DNA from: Agapetus fuscipes
Taxonomy: Eukaryota > Arthropoda > Insecta > Trichoptera > Glossosomatidae
DNA length: 64,000 bases
Assembly: GCA_951799405.1 (NCBI GenBank)
Contig: OX637356.1
Location: forward strand, 8,827,229-8,891,228
Reading direction: 5' to 3'
In this document: piece after piece, positions 50,355-61,099 of the stretch
Layout: every line of letters starts with the position of its first letter
Position numbering within the stretch: the first letter of the stretch is position 1
Notes under the pieces: model-generated
Seen by the model: only the letters and a program-made list of their open reading frames with translations
What the model was told of the DNA's origin: nothing
Databases searched by the model: none
Position numbers and translations under genes: made by a program

Positions 50355-51595
50355 ATATATTTTTACCTCTATTTGTTGAAAATGAAGGTTCTCTGTATCT
50401 TTTTTACGATGAAATCCCCTGTCAATCTCTTTATTGACAAAACACGACAGTCCACTTATAAATTTGAGAAGTATATTTTGGTGAAAAATAGTTGCTCCTG
50501 AATTCTTTCATTAGAAATTAAACCTGTTTTTATACATAGTTGCTCATTTTTGCATAAAATTATGTTTAGATAGTAATTTTTTTTTGTCAACAAAACATAA
50601 TTTCTATGATTATTTGTTACCCCAACATGAAGATTCACCGAAAACGTTTGTGACGATTAAAAAAATAACAATAAAAGTGGAATAAAGCAAAGATGAAATT
50701 TTTGGTATTTGTTATTAAAAAAAACACCTTTATTTTATGTCTTCTTCTTCTTTGTGATAGGGACGCCAGTATCACATAATTTTTCTAAATGTCTTTAGTT
50801 ATAACTAGTGCTCTGAAAGTTCACCAATCTAGTTCTGGTTCTCTTCAATTTGAACTAGCAACGTTGCTGAATTTTTTTACTTAATAAAACGATAAAGATT
50901 TTATTTGTGTTCAATTTCACACAAAAAATGACAATTCCCAAATATGGTCCATACTTTATAGTCTATTTTGAACTTGCAAATATCCATTACAAAATTACCC
51001 TGTTTTATTTTTTCTCATCTTGTGTATTTTTTATCGCCGATACTGTACCTACTTGTTTATTCATTGTTATCTTAAACCTACTATGACCACGAATCAAATT
51101 TTTATTCATTCAATAAAAATTCCAAGAACTCGAAAATTTTATCAAGCAACTTAAATTGACTCATTGTGAAATCAAATACCTTCACGTCAATCCAGCCTCC
51201 ATTGACGTGTCCATACTTATCATCTTGACAATGACAAACATCCTCTCGAGATGTGGTCGGACGTCAGAAAGAGAGGCCACGATTCCTGGAAGAGACGAGC
51301 TCATCTCATGTTATTCCCTCCCCCGCCCTCCCGACCTTGGGCGGAGGACCACACACGGTCTCTCTTAGTCCGCCCACTTGTCATCCAAAACAGACCGTTT
51401 TTGTACAAAAGAAGAACAGTACCTAATGTATAATACTTTAAATATAAACCCAACAAAAGGGTTTTCCAAAAATATAGTATTGAAAATAAAACTTTCAATA
51501 TCTGTATTTAATTGTACATTGAAGCTTTCAATATCTGTGTTATTTAAGTATCCATTTATTTTACAGATCAGTATAAATGTGCGAGAGCTTTTGTG
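50355..51595. other. no gene seen
   Basis: 51180-51370 is richer in GC (GAGATGTGGTCGGACGTCAG, CCCGACCTTGGGCGGAGG) with overlapping 60-70 codon frames on both strands. I recognise no family. Confidence 0.4.
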
Positions 51596-51639
51596 ATGCC
51601 ACTCAGTCGTCGGGTATATGAAATACTAGAGAAGTGTCT

Positions 51640-51870
51640 GAAAAAAGTAAGATGAGAGTCTAAAGGTTAGAGTTTAGGTTGAATGGGTAAAAGAAATGCA
51701 AGCTGAAAGAGGATGTGAAAGTAAAAGGTGCAAAACTATGAGGTGAGATGGATTAGACACGTGAAAAGAATGGATATTGTTTGTGAACGCTCACAAAGTG
51801 TAAGCTTATACCTATAAATACAGAAAATATTTTAAAGGAAAAAGAGTAAAGAAAGACTATGAAGTATGAA
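51640..51870 (+). pseudogene. LINE C-terminal remnant, weak
   Basis: NYEVRWIRHVKRMDIV at about 51737-51784 parallels N-V-M-R-W-F-G-H-V-x-R-M of LINE tails. The flanks drift out of frame. Confidence 0.5.
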
Positions 51871-51882
51871 TTGATGAAATAA

Positions 51883-52218
51883 TTGGATGTACAGAATAGT
51901 AGAATAAGGAGAAAAAGAAGATCGGGAGTTACTGACATAGTCAAAAGAGTGGCAAAGCAGAAGTGGTCGTGGGCAGGGCATGTAGCCAGATTGAGCGAAC
52001 AAAGATGGACGAAAAGAGTGGTAGAATGGAGACCTCGTGAAGACAAAAGAACTAGAGGAAGGCCTCTTACACGATTGTCAGATGATATTAAAAGAGTTGC
52101 TGGTGACTGGATGCAGAAAGCCCAGGACAGAGACGCCTGGAGAGATATGGGGGAGGCATATGTCCAGCAGTGGACAAGAAGAAGCTTACTACGTAAGAAT
52201 AAGGAAATTTATGTGTAA
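51883..52218 (+). pseudogene. LINE reverse transcriptase C-terminus
   Basis: An open 111-codon frame: RSGVTDIVKRVAKQKWSWAG, HVARLSEQRWTKRVVEWRPR, GRPLTRLSDDIKRVAGDWMQ, then AWRDMGEAYVQQWT. This is the classic tail of insect endonuclease-reverse transcriptases. It is intact over this stretch, with no polymerase domain upstream, so it is 5'-truncated. Confidence 0.9.
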
Positions 52219-52219
52219 G

Positions 52220-52735
52220 GGGATAGATATGAATGAATTAAGAGATATGCAAGGACTAGAAAAAAGTAAGAATAGATATAGTTAAAAAGATATAGAGACT
52301 CACATTTGGATACAAAATTAAGAGTAGGTACTCTCTTTTTTAGGGCTTACTGAGCTTACTCAAGAGTAAGATTTGTATCCAAACGCGCCCACTTTATTTG
52401 TAATCTTTCTCACGATATAAACAAGTCCAAATGCAACGAAAATAGTAGGTTTCATGTTACATTGTGGTTGAGAGTGAGATCTTTTTTTATTGGTAAGTGC
52501 TTGTAGGATTTATTTTATCTCCAATGAGTGCGTTACATTTTGATGCAACCATAAATTCAGATGCATCTGGCTTCACATAATTTATTGAACTGTTACAAAC
52601 ATTGTATCAAATAATCCCACGACAAAAAGAGAATCTCTGCCAACCATCAAAAAGTTAAATTTGTACCTTTGTTGTGAAATATTATATAAACTACCTTCTT
52701 TATAATCTGTAATCTTATCTAAGTTGAAAAGATAA
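52220..52735. other. no gene seen
   Basis: An imperfect inverted pair (ACATTTGGATACAAAATTAA, then AGATTTGTATCCAAACG) at 52302-52385 may be a small MITE. Otherwise nothing. Confidence 0.4.
52302..52386. repeat. imperfect inverted repeat
   Basis: CATTTGGATACAAAATTAAG and AAGATTTGTATCCAAACG pair around a loop containing AGAGTAGGTACTCTC. Confidence 0.6.
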
Positions 52736-52739
52736 ATAA

Positions 52740-52890
52740 ACATTTAAAATTTGTATAAAATGCATGCCCACAAACAGACCCGTTAAAGTTCGCGCTTACA
52801 AATGCTGCATGTGTCCTTACCTTAAACATGGGAGTGGCATTGGAAAGATAAACCATATCTTACAGCGTGGGTGGTCAGTCTCATACCAAC
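52740..52890 (-). repeat. Rep-C copy with internal deletion
   Basis: On the reverse strand GGTATGAGACTGACCACCCA and AAATACAAATTTTAAATG bracket a copy missing the GTCGGCAAGAGTTG block. It abuts a second copy. Confidence 0.8.
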
Positions 52891-52892
52891 CT

Positions 52893-53142
52893 GTCTAAAT
52901 CTACGTTGTAAAGATATGTATCATTTGAGACTCATATTAAATGCATTCCCACAAGCAGACACGCATAATTTCGCGCTCACACATGCCGCATGTTGACCTT
53001 CAATATAAAAACCCAATCTCAAATGAACATAAGCCCTGCAATTCTTGCCGACCTTCCCTGAAACAGGGGTTACGTTGGCGAAGTGAACCATTTTTTCAGC
53101 ATGAGTAGTCAGCCTCATACCAACCTGTAAGTCAAGGAATAC
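52893..53142 (-). repeat. Rep-C copy, full length
   Basis: On the reverse strand from TTCCTTGACTTACAGGTTGG through AACCCCTGTTTCAGGGAAGG and AACATGCGGCATGTGTGAGC to ATCTTTACAACGTAGATTTA. Confidence 0.95.
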
Positions 53143-53655
53143 CTCATCTCACTCACATCGAGGTGAGTTAACGACATGTTTTAAACTCGGGGTACATGTA
53201 ACTAACAAGCGGCGGCGTATTCGCCACATGTGAGTTTGAGTCTTTTAATTTTCCTTTAGGGAGCAGTGAAAACCACTTTCCGGATATCGTGTGAAACTCG
53301 GAAATTGCGTGCTGGATTTAAATATGGGCTTATTACAAAGCTTTACGTTTAAACTTATACAAAGCGTTTAAAAAAACGTATTTAATCTTATGCAGCGCCT
53401 GTTATGAGCGTTTTAGTTTTCATTAACATTGCAGTTGACTTGAAATATAAAGTTGTATACTTGGGATTATGGTAGGGACTGAAACGAAGCCTTACTTACA
53501 TAGAGCCAACTTAAACCTAGGCTATAATGTACTAATATATGACGTGTTATGTACGTAAGATATAAGAGAGGTATATATTATATAATCTAAACCTGCTTGT
53601 TTATTTAAAAAAAAATGTTTCTTAAGCTTTATGGTATTAGTAAAAGAGTGACTTA
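53143..53655. other. no gene seen
   Basis: Contains a CAGCGCCTGTTATGAGCG block related to 797-880, and a partial copy of the 20.7 kb MITE centre at about 53615-53655. Confidence 0.4.
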
Positions 53656-53657
53656 AT

Positions 53658-53938
53658 CGAAATCTAAATCTAAGCTGCAAAGATAAATTTCATTTAAGAT
53701 TCATATTAAATGAGGCTGACCACCCATACTGTAAAAAATGGTTCACTTTGCCAACCCCTGTTTCAGGGAAGGTCGGCAAGAGTTGCAGGGCTTATGTTCA
53801 TTTGAGATTGGGTTTTTATATTGTAGGCCCACATGCGGCATGTGTGAGCGCGAAATTATGCGTGTCTGCTTGTGGGAATGCATTTAATATGAATCTCAAA
53901 TGATACATATCTTTGCGACTTAGATTTAGATTTAGATT
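53658..53938. repeat. two Rep-C pieces joined head to head
   Basis: 53658-53702 is a reverse-strand 3' end (AATCTAAATCTAAGCTGCAA ... AAGATTCATATTAAA). It is fused to a forward copy (53703-53938, GAGGCTGACCACCCATACTG ... TTTGCGACTTAGATTTAGAT). The fusion lies at TGAGGCTG. Confidence 0.85.
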
Positions 53939-53939
53939 C

Positions 53940-54112
53940 ATGTCAAATGTATGCTTGCGAGCTGACACGTATAAGTTCGCGCTTACAAATGCCACGTGTG
54001 TACTTACAAAATAAGAACCGAAATCTCAACTGGGAATAAATCCTGCAACTTTTGCCGACCTTCCCGAGAACAGGAGAGACATTGCCAAAGTAAACCTTTT
54101 TTTCCCGAATGG
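53940..54112 (-). repeat. Rep-C copy, variant B, 5' end lost
   Basis: On the reverse strand: TTTGGCAATGTCTCTCCTGT, TTCTCGGGAAGGTCGGCAAA, GTGGCATTTGTAAGCGCGAA and GTGTCAGCTCGCAAGCATAC. Confidence 0.8.
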
Positions 54113-54164
54113 AGGACTCAGGGATACTCATTGACCAAACAGGGATTTTCCTTCAGAAAATATT

Positions 54165-54220
54165 CTAGACTCACGAGTGCAGTACGTTTCGTCGCCATCT
54201 ATTTGAGGCGTCTTCAGAGC
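54165..54220 (-). ncRNA. hammerhead-like motif, partial
   Basis: The reverse strand reads CTCTGAAGACGCC, a 10-base loop, GGCGACGAAACGTAC. CUGAAGA and GAAACGU match the core of 5561-5614 with a GCC/GGC stem. The flanks do not form stem I, so activity is unlikely. Probably an independent relative. Confidence 0.4.
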
Positions 54221-54683
54221 TAACTGTTACTTATTGATAATTAATTTAAGTGGAAACTACTGACACGGTAACCTTGAAAAATGTTTACCTCATTCTCAAC
54301 AATATTTTTTAATTTAAATTTAAAACTAAGAATTCACAATAAAATATTGTTTTACATCAATTAGAACAAACTCGTGAGAAACGTTAAATTTCCACGTCCG
54401 CCATTTTCTGGCTCGTTACGCGCCTGCTCGACTTAAAAGCTGAAATTGATACATACATAGTTTTTTTTAAATTATTATTTTGTGTTGTTGACGGCTGTTG
54501 AGCAGTGTGAAATTGGTCTCATCCGTTTGGGAGCCCGGTGTCTTTTTCGCATGAGAAAAAACTCAGTTACTATGAAATGCATGAGCACACACATTTTAGC
54601 AGAGAAATATTTTGTTAATTGTGCAGAAAAAAAGTTTCTTCGTGACGCTTCTGATATCATGTGCCTTTTTTTTTTCTCTTTTC
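54221..54683. other. no gene seen
   Basis: Two overlapping frames of 61 and 74 codons at 54475-54706 lack motifs. Confidence 0.4.
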
Positions 54684-54686
54684 GTT

Positions 54687-54830
54687 CCTTGACTTATGTA
54701 CGTTAGTATGAAGGTGGTCAGCCATACTGAATAATTGGTTCACTTTCCAATGTTATCATTGTTTCAGGGAAGAGTGGAAAGAGTTGCAGTTATCTTAATT
54801 TGAGTTTTTATATTGTAAGTAGGCACCTAT
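54687..54830 (+). repeat. Rep-C copy, 5' half, diverged
   Basis: TTCCTTGACTTATGTACGTT, GGTTCACTTTCCAATGTTAT and TGTTTCAGGGAAGAGTGGAA. It stops at TTTTTATATTGTAAGTAGGC and is followed at once by another copy. Confidence 0.85.
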
Positions 54831-55388
54831 GTTCCTTGACTTATAGGTTGGTATGCGGCTGACCACCCATGCTGTAGAAAATGGTTCACTTTGCCAATGT
54901 CACCCCTGTTTTCAGGGAAGTTCGGCAAGAGTTGCAGGGTGTATGTCCATGTGAGATTCGGGTTTTTATATTGTAGGACCACATGCGGCATGTTTAAGCG
55001 CGAACTTGTGCATGTCTGTTTGTGAAAGGGGCCGTCCATAAATTACGTCATCGATTTTGGCCGATTTTCGACCCCCCTCCCCCTACAATCATCCTATAGT
55101 CATTATCTTATGACCCCCCCCCCCCTCTTGCTGTAATAATGGATGAGCTTAATAATTAATAATGTTATATTACTTGCATACTATTTTGGATATTGTGTAA
55201 AAATTGGTATTTACAAGAACGACGTCACTTCTGGGACTCGTACATCATTTACCATCATCCGCAGACCAGACCCCCCCCCCCTAAATGCGAATGACGTAAT
55301 ATATGGACAGCCCCAAAGTGCAAATAATGTAAATCTTTAATTTAACATATATTTTGCATCTTAGATTAGATTAGATTAGACACCTACA
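54831..55388 (+). repeat. Rep-C copy split by a MITE
   Basis: The 5' part (54831-55027, TTCCTTGACTTATAGGTTGG ... GCATGTCTGTTTGTGAAA) and 3' part (55315-55388, AAAGTGCAAATAATGTAAAT ... GCATCTTAGATTAGATTAGA) are separated by the element at 55028-55314. Rejoining them with one AAA gives a normal Rep-C. Confidence 0.9.
55028..55314. mobile_element. GGGGC-ended MITE inside Rep-C
   Basis: Ends GGGGCCGTCCATAAATTACG and, inverted, GGGGCTGTCCATATATTACG. AAA flanks both sides (55025-55027, 55315-55317), a 3-bp duplication. Confidence 0.9.
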
Positions 55389-55389
55389 C

Positions 55390-55620
55390 GTGCAAGATGT
55401 GTAAGCGCAAACTTTCAAGTTTCTTCTTGAGGGTTCACATCAAATCGCATCCACGGATTTGAGAAATCATAGATAAATCATTTTATTGTGTGATACTTCT
55501 CATAATAAGTAGACTAATTTTAAAGAAGTTCTCATTAAAAACCTATAAACTACACGATTTTCACACATTTTTAATGCTTTCTCTCGTAGGAAATAGTAAA
55601 AAATGTGCATTTATTTGAAA
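55390..55620. other. no gene seen
   Basis: Nothing recognised. Confidence 0.35.
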
Positions 55621-55624
55621 AGTC

Positions 55625-55797
55625 CCTGGGTTGGAAGTCTCATCACCACGGTAATTCTTACCTACCAAATATCGGCAATATTTGTATGAAGACCTGTCAA
55701 TCCAAGATGGCCGCAAGTAAGCAGCTGATTAGTCTTCATACAAATACTAGCGATATTCGGTAGGTATGTAAGAATTACCGTGGTGATGAGACTTTTT
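55625..55797. mobile_element. MITE of the GGAAGTCTC family
   Basis: Ends GGGTTGGAAGTCTCATCACC and, inverted, AGTCTCATCACCACGGTAAT. Same family as 44538-44676 with a longer interior (TCTTCATACAAATACTAGCG). Confidence 0.85.
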
Positions 55798-55819
55798 AGT
55801 TTTAGCTTTAAATGTTAAA

Positions 55820-56255
55820 CTTAAATGTTAATACATCTTTATAACTCAGATTATACATTATAGGTTTTTAAGGACCCTATTCACACAAACCTATGACGTT
55901 TTCCCGTCAAAAAAAAACTAACTTAAATTTGTGTGCCGAATTCAAAACTCATCCATCTTCTCTGCGAATATACCGGCTATAAATAAATCCAAATATTCCA
56001 GTTAATGTAAATTTTCCAGCTTTTTCTTTCTTATCACTAATCCACCGTGTATTAACGCCTTGATTGATGTATAGGATTACGCCTCCAGGTGTGAGCATAG
56101 CTTTTTTATTCATGAAATTCTACTTTTAGAATTACCCCATAGACTGTGGACCTACACGCCTTCAATAAGCTTTACAAAATTTGCAGTTTTAGAAATTTTC
56201 ATTTTTCTTAGGTGCCTAATACTGTGTAAAAGTTAAAAAAAAAAAAACAATGTTG
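55820..56255. other. no gene seen; small Rep-C tail at start
   Basis: 55825-55870 (AATACATCTTTATAACTCAG, ATTATACATTATAGG) is a forward Rep-C 3' end. The rest is unplaced. Confidence 0.45.
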
Positions 56256-56257
56256 TT

Positions 56258-56805
56258 TTCCTTGACTAATAGGTTGGTATGAGGCTGTAAAAACTTGTTT
56301 CACTTTTTCTAATGCCACCCCGGATTCAGAGAAAGGCGATAGGAGTTGAACTGTTTATGTTCATGTGAGGTTTTTGTTTATTTTGTATGGGGTCGTCCAT
56401 AAATTACGTCATCGATTTTGGCCGATTTTCGCTCCCCCCCTCCCCCCCCTTACAATCATCCTATAGTCATTATCTAATGACCCCCCCCCCTCTTGCTGTA
56501 ATAATAGATGAGCTTAATAATTAATAATGTTATATTACGTACATAATATTTTGTATATTTTGTAGAAATTGGTATTTACAAGAACGACGTCACTTTTGGT
56601 ACTCATACATCATTTGCCACCATCCGCAGACCAGACTCCCCCCCCCCCCCTTAATGCGAATGACGTAATATATGGACAGCCCCTATGTATTACACATGCA
56701 GTATGTGTTAGCGTGAACTTATATGTGCCAGCTTGTGGGCATGCATTTAATATGAACCTTAAATAATCACATATCTTTGCAGCTTAGATTACCTTTAGAA
56801 TATAG
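56258..56805 (+). repeat. Rep-C copy split by a MITE
   Basis: The 5' part (56258-56388, TTCCTTGACTAATAGGTTGG ... TTTTTGTTTATTTTGTAT) and 3' part (56684-56805, TATGTATTACACATGCAGTA ... ATCTTTGCAGCTTAGATTAC) flank 56389-56683. The continuous target would read TTTTGTATGTATTACACATG. Confidence 0.85.
56389..56683. mobile_element. GGGGT/GGGGC-ended MITE inside Rep-C
   Basis: Third copy of the family at 19604 and 55028. TAT flanks both sides (56386-56388, 56684-56686), again a 3-bp duplication. Confidence 0.9.
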
Positions 56806-57074
56806 ATAGATTAAACAATTAAAAATGCAACATGTGTAAGCGCATTCTGACATTTGTGCTGTGGGTCCTACTTACACATACATACAGGACGGCTATGAGG
56901 AGGGTTTGTGTATACTAAATGTGCCAGCTTGTGGGCATGCATTAAATATTCTTGATGGATTAAACCCATCAATAAAACAATCATAAAAGTACAAAAAAAA
57001 TATACATACCTACCTAGTTCCAATTCTTAAACGTAGTACTTATGTTGATTTTATATGTACAAAATGATTTCAAA

Positions 57075-57212
57075 GCTAAGACCCTGTTTTTTCAACGTAA
57101 ACTTATGTGACTTTAAAACTGATAAAAATAATACCCACATGATTGACATCAGTGCATTCTTTTCATTTATTATAATTTGCTATGCTAACGTTGAAAATAC
57201 CGGGTCTTAGAA
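57075..57212. mobile_element. MITE with CTAAGACCC ends
   Basis: Left CTAAGACCCTGTTTTTTCAA and the inverted right end CTAAGACCCGGTATTTTCAA face each other. A one-armed relative is at 3545-3625. Confidence 0.75.
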
Positions 57213-57650
57213 CCGTCCGTAGGAACAAGAAAGAAACAGCTAATCGTTCGCAGCACGGTAGGTCTGTTTGTAATAGTATTTAATATAATATGTGCACCCT
57301 TTTGTAAAAAGTTCACTATTAATTATTGAAGCGGCTTTATCTATAAATACGCTCGATCCCTTCGCGTGACTTTTACCAGTTAGGAGTATTAGACCATAGG
57401 GGTGTTAAATATAACAAACCCTAATATGGGGTCCTACGCTCACCCTTAATTATATTATTAGCCATCCTAAAATAGCATGTAGGGGATGAACTGTTTGTTA
57501 AAATACTTGTTTTATTTAAAGAAAAGTATTCTTTTTAGTGCAACTTTTACTACTTCGCTATCTTATTTATCATTGCAAGGGGGACTTATTTACTTTATCA
57601 AGTAAGGAAGTGGGTCTGCCTTTGGTTTTTCATATTTCTAAAAGAAAAGT
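57213..57650. other. no gene seen
   Basis: Nothing recognised. Confidence 0.4.
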
Positions 57651-57654
57651 AAAA

Positions 57655-57870
57655 GTCTGGTCAATAGCTCAGTATATACGAGAATGCTTGCTATCCAAAC
57701 CGATATGATTTGATTTCCTTTTTCAGTGTTTATTTCAAACCCAAAATCAAATTGGTGGTAGGCCATCCGCTATACCTGTGAAAATAAATAGGTTCCACAC
57801 GCTACCTGCGGCCTCTGCAAAGGCGACATGGTAAGCCTATAATATGTGAAGCTTTGATACGTTTGACTAT
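57655..57870 (+). repeat. Rep-A tRNA-derived SINE, diverged
   Basis: TGGTCAATAGCTCAGTATAT (A box), CAGTGTTTATTTCAAACCCA, GTGAAAATAAATAGGTTCCA, then a GCGACATGGTAAG-type tail. The B box is deleted. Confidence 0.85.
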
Positions 57871-58289
57871 TTGTAAAAATACTTCGTTAACGTTTTTTTA
57901 AGGAACCCTAGACTCCCTAGATTTAAGAGGCTCTAGGGGTCTATGACACTTGCTGTAGTACCGCAGAGGTGTTGGTGATATGACAGTTGATGTCCTGCTC
58001 AAGTTGCAGGGCTGTCAGCTGCGTAGTGTTGTGGTGTGTGTTGCGTTGCGTTGTTTTTGTTTTTAAGTTTTTATTTTAAACACAACATATTTGCTTTAGG
58101 AATATTTATAGTATTATACCGTTTCTACATACTCGCAAGTATACGTGGAATTAATACGTAAGTTAAAATATGGCAATATAGCCATTTCGAGAGGAAAACT
58201 TTTAGCTCTATAATCCCTGGGTAGCCATCAGCGTCCATTCAGCGGAAAACCTCTCAGCGTGTGAGTGTGTTGGCAACACAAAAGGCAGG
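57871..58289. other. no gene seen
   Basis: Nothing recognised. Confidence 0.4.
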
Positions 58290-58298
58290 CCATTTCAA

Positions 58299-58841
58299 AG
58301 GTTCCAAGGTAGAACGACACAGTGACAAAAGTACACATGACAGAACGACACATGACAATACATCACAATGACAAAACATCACAAGAAAAATCATATATGA
58401 CAAAGCAGCACATGCCTAAAAAATAACATACCATAAACGGCACATGAAAAAACATTGTCATCTAAAATCTAAATCAAAATCTAAGCTGCAAAGATGTGTA
58501 TCATTTGAGATTCATATTAAATGCATTCCCACATGCAGACACGCATAATTTCGCGCTCACACATGCCGCATGTGGACCTACAGTATAAAAAACCCAATCT
58601 CAAATGCACATAAGCCCTGCAACTCTTGCCGAACTTCCCTGAAACAGGGGTGACATTGGCAAAGTGAACCATTTTTTATCTACAGTATGGGTGGTCAGCC
58701 TCATACCAACCTAACAGTCAAGGAATCATGATTATGTATTTTTTTGTGTTTTTTTGTCACGTGTCGTTCTGTCATGTGTCGTTATGTCATGTGTCGTTAT
58801 GTCATGTGTCGTTTTGTCACTGTGCCGATCTAACCTGTCAC
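58299..58841. mobile_element. FB3: foldback element interrupted by Rep-C
   Basis: The left arm AGGTTCCAAGGTAGAACGAC continues as about eight 15-bp-type units. The right arm (58755-58841) ends GTCACTGTGCCGATCTAACC and TGTCAC. The flanks CCATTTCAA (58290-58298) and CCATTGTAA (58842-58850) match at 7 of 9 bases, an aged 9-bp duplication. The uninterrupted CATACCATAAACGG at 58427 proves the LINE insertion point in FB1. Confidence 0.75.
58457..58730 (-). repeat. Rep-C copy inside FB3, full length
   Basis: On the reverse strand from ATTCCTTGACTGTTAGGTTG through CACCCCTGTTTCAGGGAAGT, CACATGCGGCATGTGTGAGC and TGTGGGAATGCATTTAATAT to TTAGATTTTGATTTAGATTT. Confidence 0.95.
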
Positions 58842-58984
58842 CCATTGTAACAGCCTTTCCTCACCGTACCGTAGAAATTAGAGAGACGAGGCTTCTGAGA
58901 AAATGTTGAAGAAAAATGAATTCAACCTTAAGCGGCGGATGAGCCGTGGATTTACTGTGTGAGCATTACACCCATATAGCTATC

Positions 58985-59182
58985 TATAATTTGTTGCAGA
59001 GATGTATGAACATTTAAAATTCATATTTAACGCATGCCCACAAACAGACACGTGTAAGTTCGCGCTTACAAAAGCTGAATGTGCACTTACAAATTAAAAC
59101 CAAACCTCAAATGAACATAAGTAAACCCTGTAACTTTTGCCGACCTTCCCTGAAACAGGGGTGACATTGGCAAAGTGCTGAA
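58985..59182 (-). repeat. Rep-C copy, variant B, 5' end lost
   Basis: On the reverse strand: CACTTTGCCAATGTCACCCC, GGGAAGGTCGGCAAAAGTTA, CACATTCAGCTTTTGTAAGC and CACGTGTCTGTTTGTGGGC-like sequence. Confidence 0.9.
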
Positions 59183-59184
59183 TC

Positions 59185-59700
59185 ATAAAGTATTGCAAAT
59201 TATCTCAAGGTACCTACCGGATTCCTACAAACAAAATGGCGCCTAAGAAATCATCTTTGAAGTACGTACATTAGTTATTTATTTTCCTGTATGAGAACTC
59301 GGGTAATCGATCCGGCCGTGGGGTGGCCATAAATGCTCATCGCACCGGAACAATGACTAACATTTCATACACATTACCTCGCGGGCTACAGAAGCGTCCC
59401 ACGCACGCCATTCACTTGTATGGTATTCTTAGACCCCGCCTTTATAAATCAGATTACGAGCTTCCCGAATTTCCACGCAAAAATTATGGTAGCATTAACT
59501 GTATGGAATTCCTGTACGAATCAAAATTTCCTATAATATTTCCCTTATTATCTTTTATACTAACTCACTGTGAGTATTTTGCTTAAGTATTTTTTAATGC
59601 GAGCTTTTCGTGCTTTGTAAAACAAACCAAAACTTTTTTGAAATTCAACTTTGATGTGTCGTTATTTCTAATTTTAGTCTAATCAATAAAATCTAACGGG
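59185..59700. other. no gene seen
   Basis: An 87-codon forward frame at 59323 has no recognisable motif. Confidence 0.35.
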
Positions 59701-59704
59701 CGTA

Positions 59705-59908
59705 TTCTTAGACATTTTAGTCGTCGGTTGAGCCCACGCTTTGACAAACTAATGGTGCCTGCGCTGGAAGTTTCATCAGCACGGTCATTCTTGTAAGAAG
59801 ACAAATCATCTGTTCACTTGCTGGCATCTTGGATTGACAGATCTTCATACAAATGCATCATTAGTTTGTCAAAGCGTGGGCTCAACCGACGACTAAAATG
59901 TCTAAGAA
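59705..59908. mobile_element. MITE with perfect 50-bp inverted ends
   Basis: 59705-59754 (TTCTTAGACATTTTAGTCGT ... GACAAACTAATG) is the exact inverted copy of 59859-59908. The 104-base centre contains one arm and part of the interior of the GGAAGTCTC MITE (GCTGGAAGTTTCATCAGCAC ... ATCTTGGATTGACAGATCTT). Confidence 0.9.
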
Positions 59909-59945
59909 AAGCCCTGTAAGAGACTGTTCTTTTTCTTCGATGTCC

Positions 59946-60200
59946 CTACAGCTCATATCTCCCCTTGGCCTCCATCAGCCTTCGCCTCCAACTCCTCCTG
60001 TCTACCGCTGCGGCTTTCCTGTCTGTCACCTGCAGTAGTTGGTTTGCGTCCTTCCTCACCTCATCCTCCCATCTCAGCCTAGGTCTGTTAGACGCTGACG
60101 CCGTTAAAGACGCTGCAAAAAAATATCGGCCACTGTATCTACTATCTATATAATCACACGAGGAAATATTGAGAGATAAATAACTCAAGGACGCCAAAAG
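59946..60200 (-). pseudogene. LINE reverse transcriptase C-terminus
   Basis: The reverse strand reads SNRPRLRWEDEVRKDANQLL, then AAAVDRRSWRRRLMEAKGRY and EL before a stop. Pattern G-R-P-x-x-R-W-x-D-E-V-x-x-D ... A-x-D-R-x-x-W-R of LINE tails. It is the same family as 6125-6310. Only about 60 codons match. Confidence 0.8.
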
Positions 60201-60261
60201 ACATCATCGTGGTTGAACCGTCGGCAATAGGTAGCGAAGAGCTGCAGCATTTAAAGTAAAA

Positions 60262-60507
60262 ATAATCATCTAATTTGCAAAGATATGTTACATTAGGGAT
60301 TCACATTACATGCATTCCCACAACCAGACACGTACAAGTTCGCGCTTGCACATGCCTCATGTGAACCTACAACATAAAAACTAAATCTCAAATGGACATA
60401 CACCCTGCAACTCTTGCCGTCCTTCCCTGAAACAGGGGTGACATTGGCAAAGTGAACCATTTTTACAGCATGGGTGGTCAGCCGCATACCAACCTATAAG
60501 TAAAGGA
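60262..60507 (-). repeat. Rep-C copy, full length
   Basis: On the reverse strand from TTCCTTTACTTATAGGTTGG through CACCCCTGTTTCAGGGAAGG to ATATCTTTGCAAATTAGATG. About 20 bases upstream of its start (ATTTGTCGTGTATG) also match the LINE-linked copy at 8.1 kb, so this copy retains some LINE 3' sequence. Confidence 0.95.
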
Positions 60508-60639
60508 ACATACACGACAAATGATGATCGCCAATCGTAAAGTTACATAAACAGATCATTTTTCCTAAAAACTGAACCGCACATGTTGTGCAATTTTTTG
60601 CTGCGTGTGCGGTGACTGTCGTATGTTTTCACAGTTAAG

Positions 60640-60815
60640 GAGAGCATTTATTTGAATGCGAATATTCCAGTTCCCGAAAAAAGAAATCAGCCTTGCCGGT
60701 ATTATGATTACAGCTTGACGAAAACGCTGAAAATGCCTGGCATTCGTGGCGTGATTCGAACCCTACCCCACTGGATTGTTACGCAAGCGTTTCACCAACT
60801 GAGCTATCCACCTGG
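60640..60815 (-). repeat. Rep-A-like tRNA-derived SINE
   Basis: On the reverse strand: CCAGGTGGATAGCTCAGTTG (A box), GGTAGGGTTCGAATCACGCC (B box), then TAATACCGGCAAGGCTGATT. The middle of the head (AAACGCTTGCGTAACAATCC) differs from other Rep-A copies, so it may be a subfamily with another tRNA-like head. Confidence 0.8.
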
Positions 60816-61095
60816 TGTAATTAAGCTCTACTGCATTCATAGACTTGGCAATGCTAAAATAATTTGCACACACTAATACTACTTGTTATTACGTATTAAT
60901 GTATCAGATATTACGAGTATATCTCAGCTAGGCGAGGGGGCGGTGTTAGCTATTATCGGAAAACAATGATTCACAACTGGCAAGATATAAACACACCTCG
61001 ACGGTCATGCAATTATCATGCATTAAAAAAAAAAATCTTTGCCCTAACCTGAGTATAAAAAAAATTATCGCCTTATTATAGATTTCGCACATTAA
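60816..61095. other. no gene seen
   Basis: Nothing recognised. Confidence 0.35.
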
Positions 61096-61099
61096 TTGA

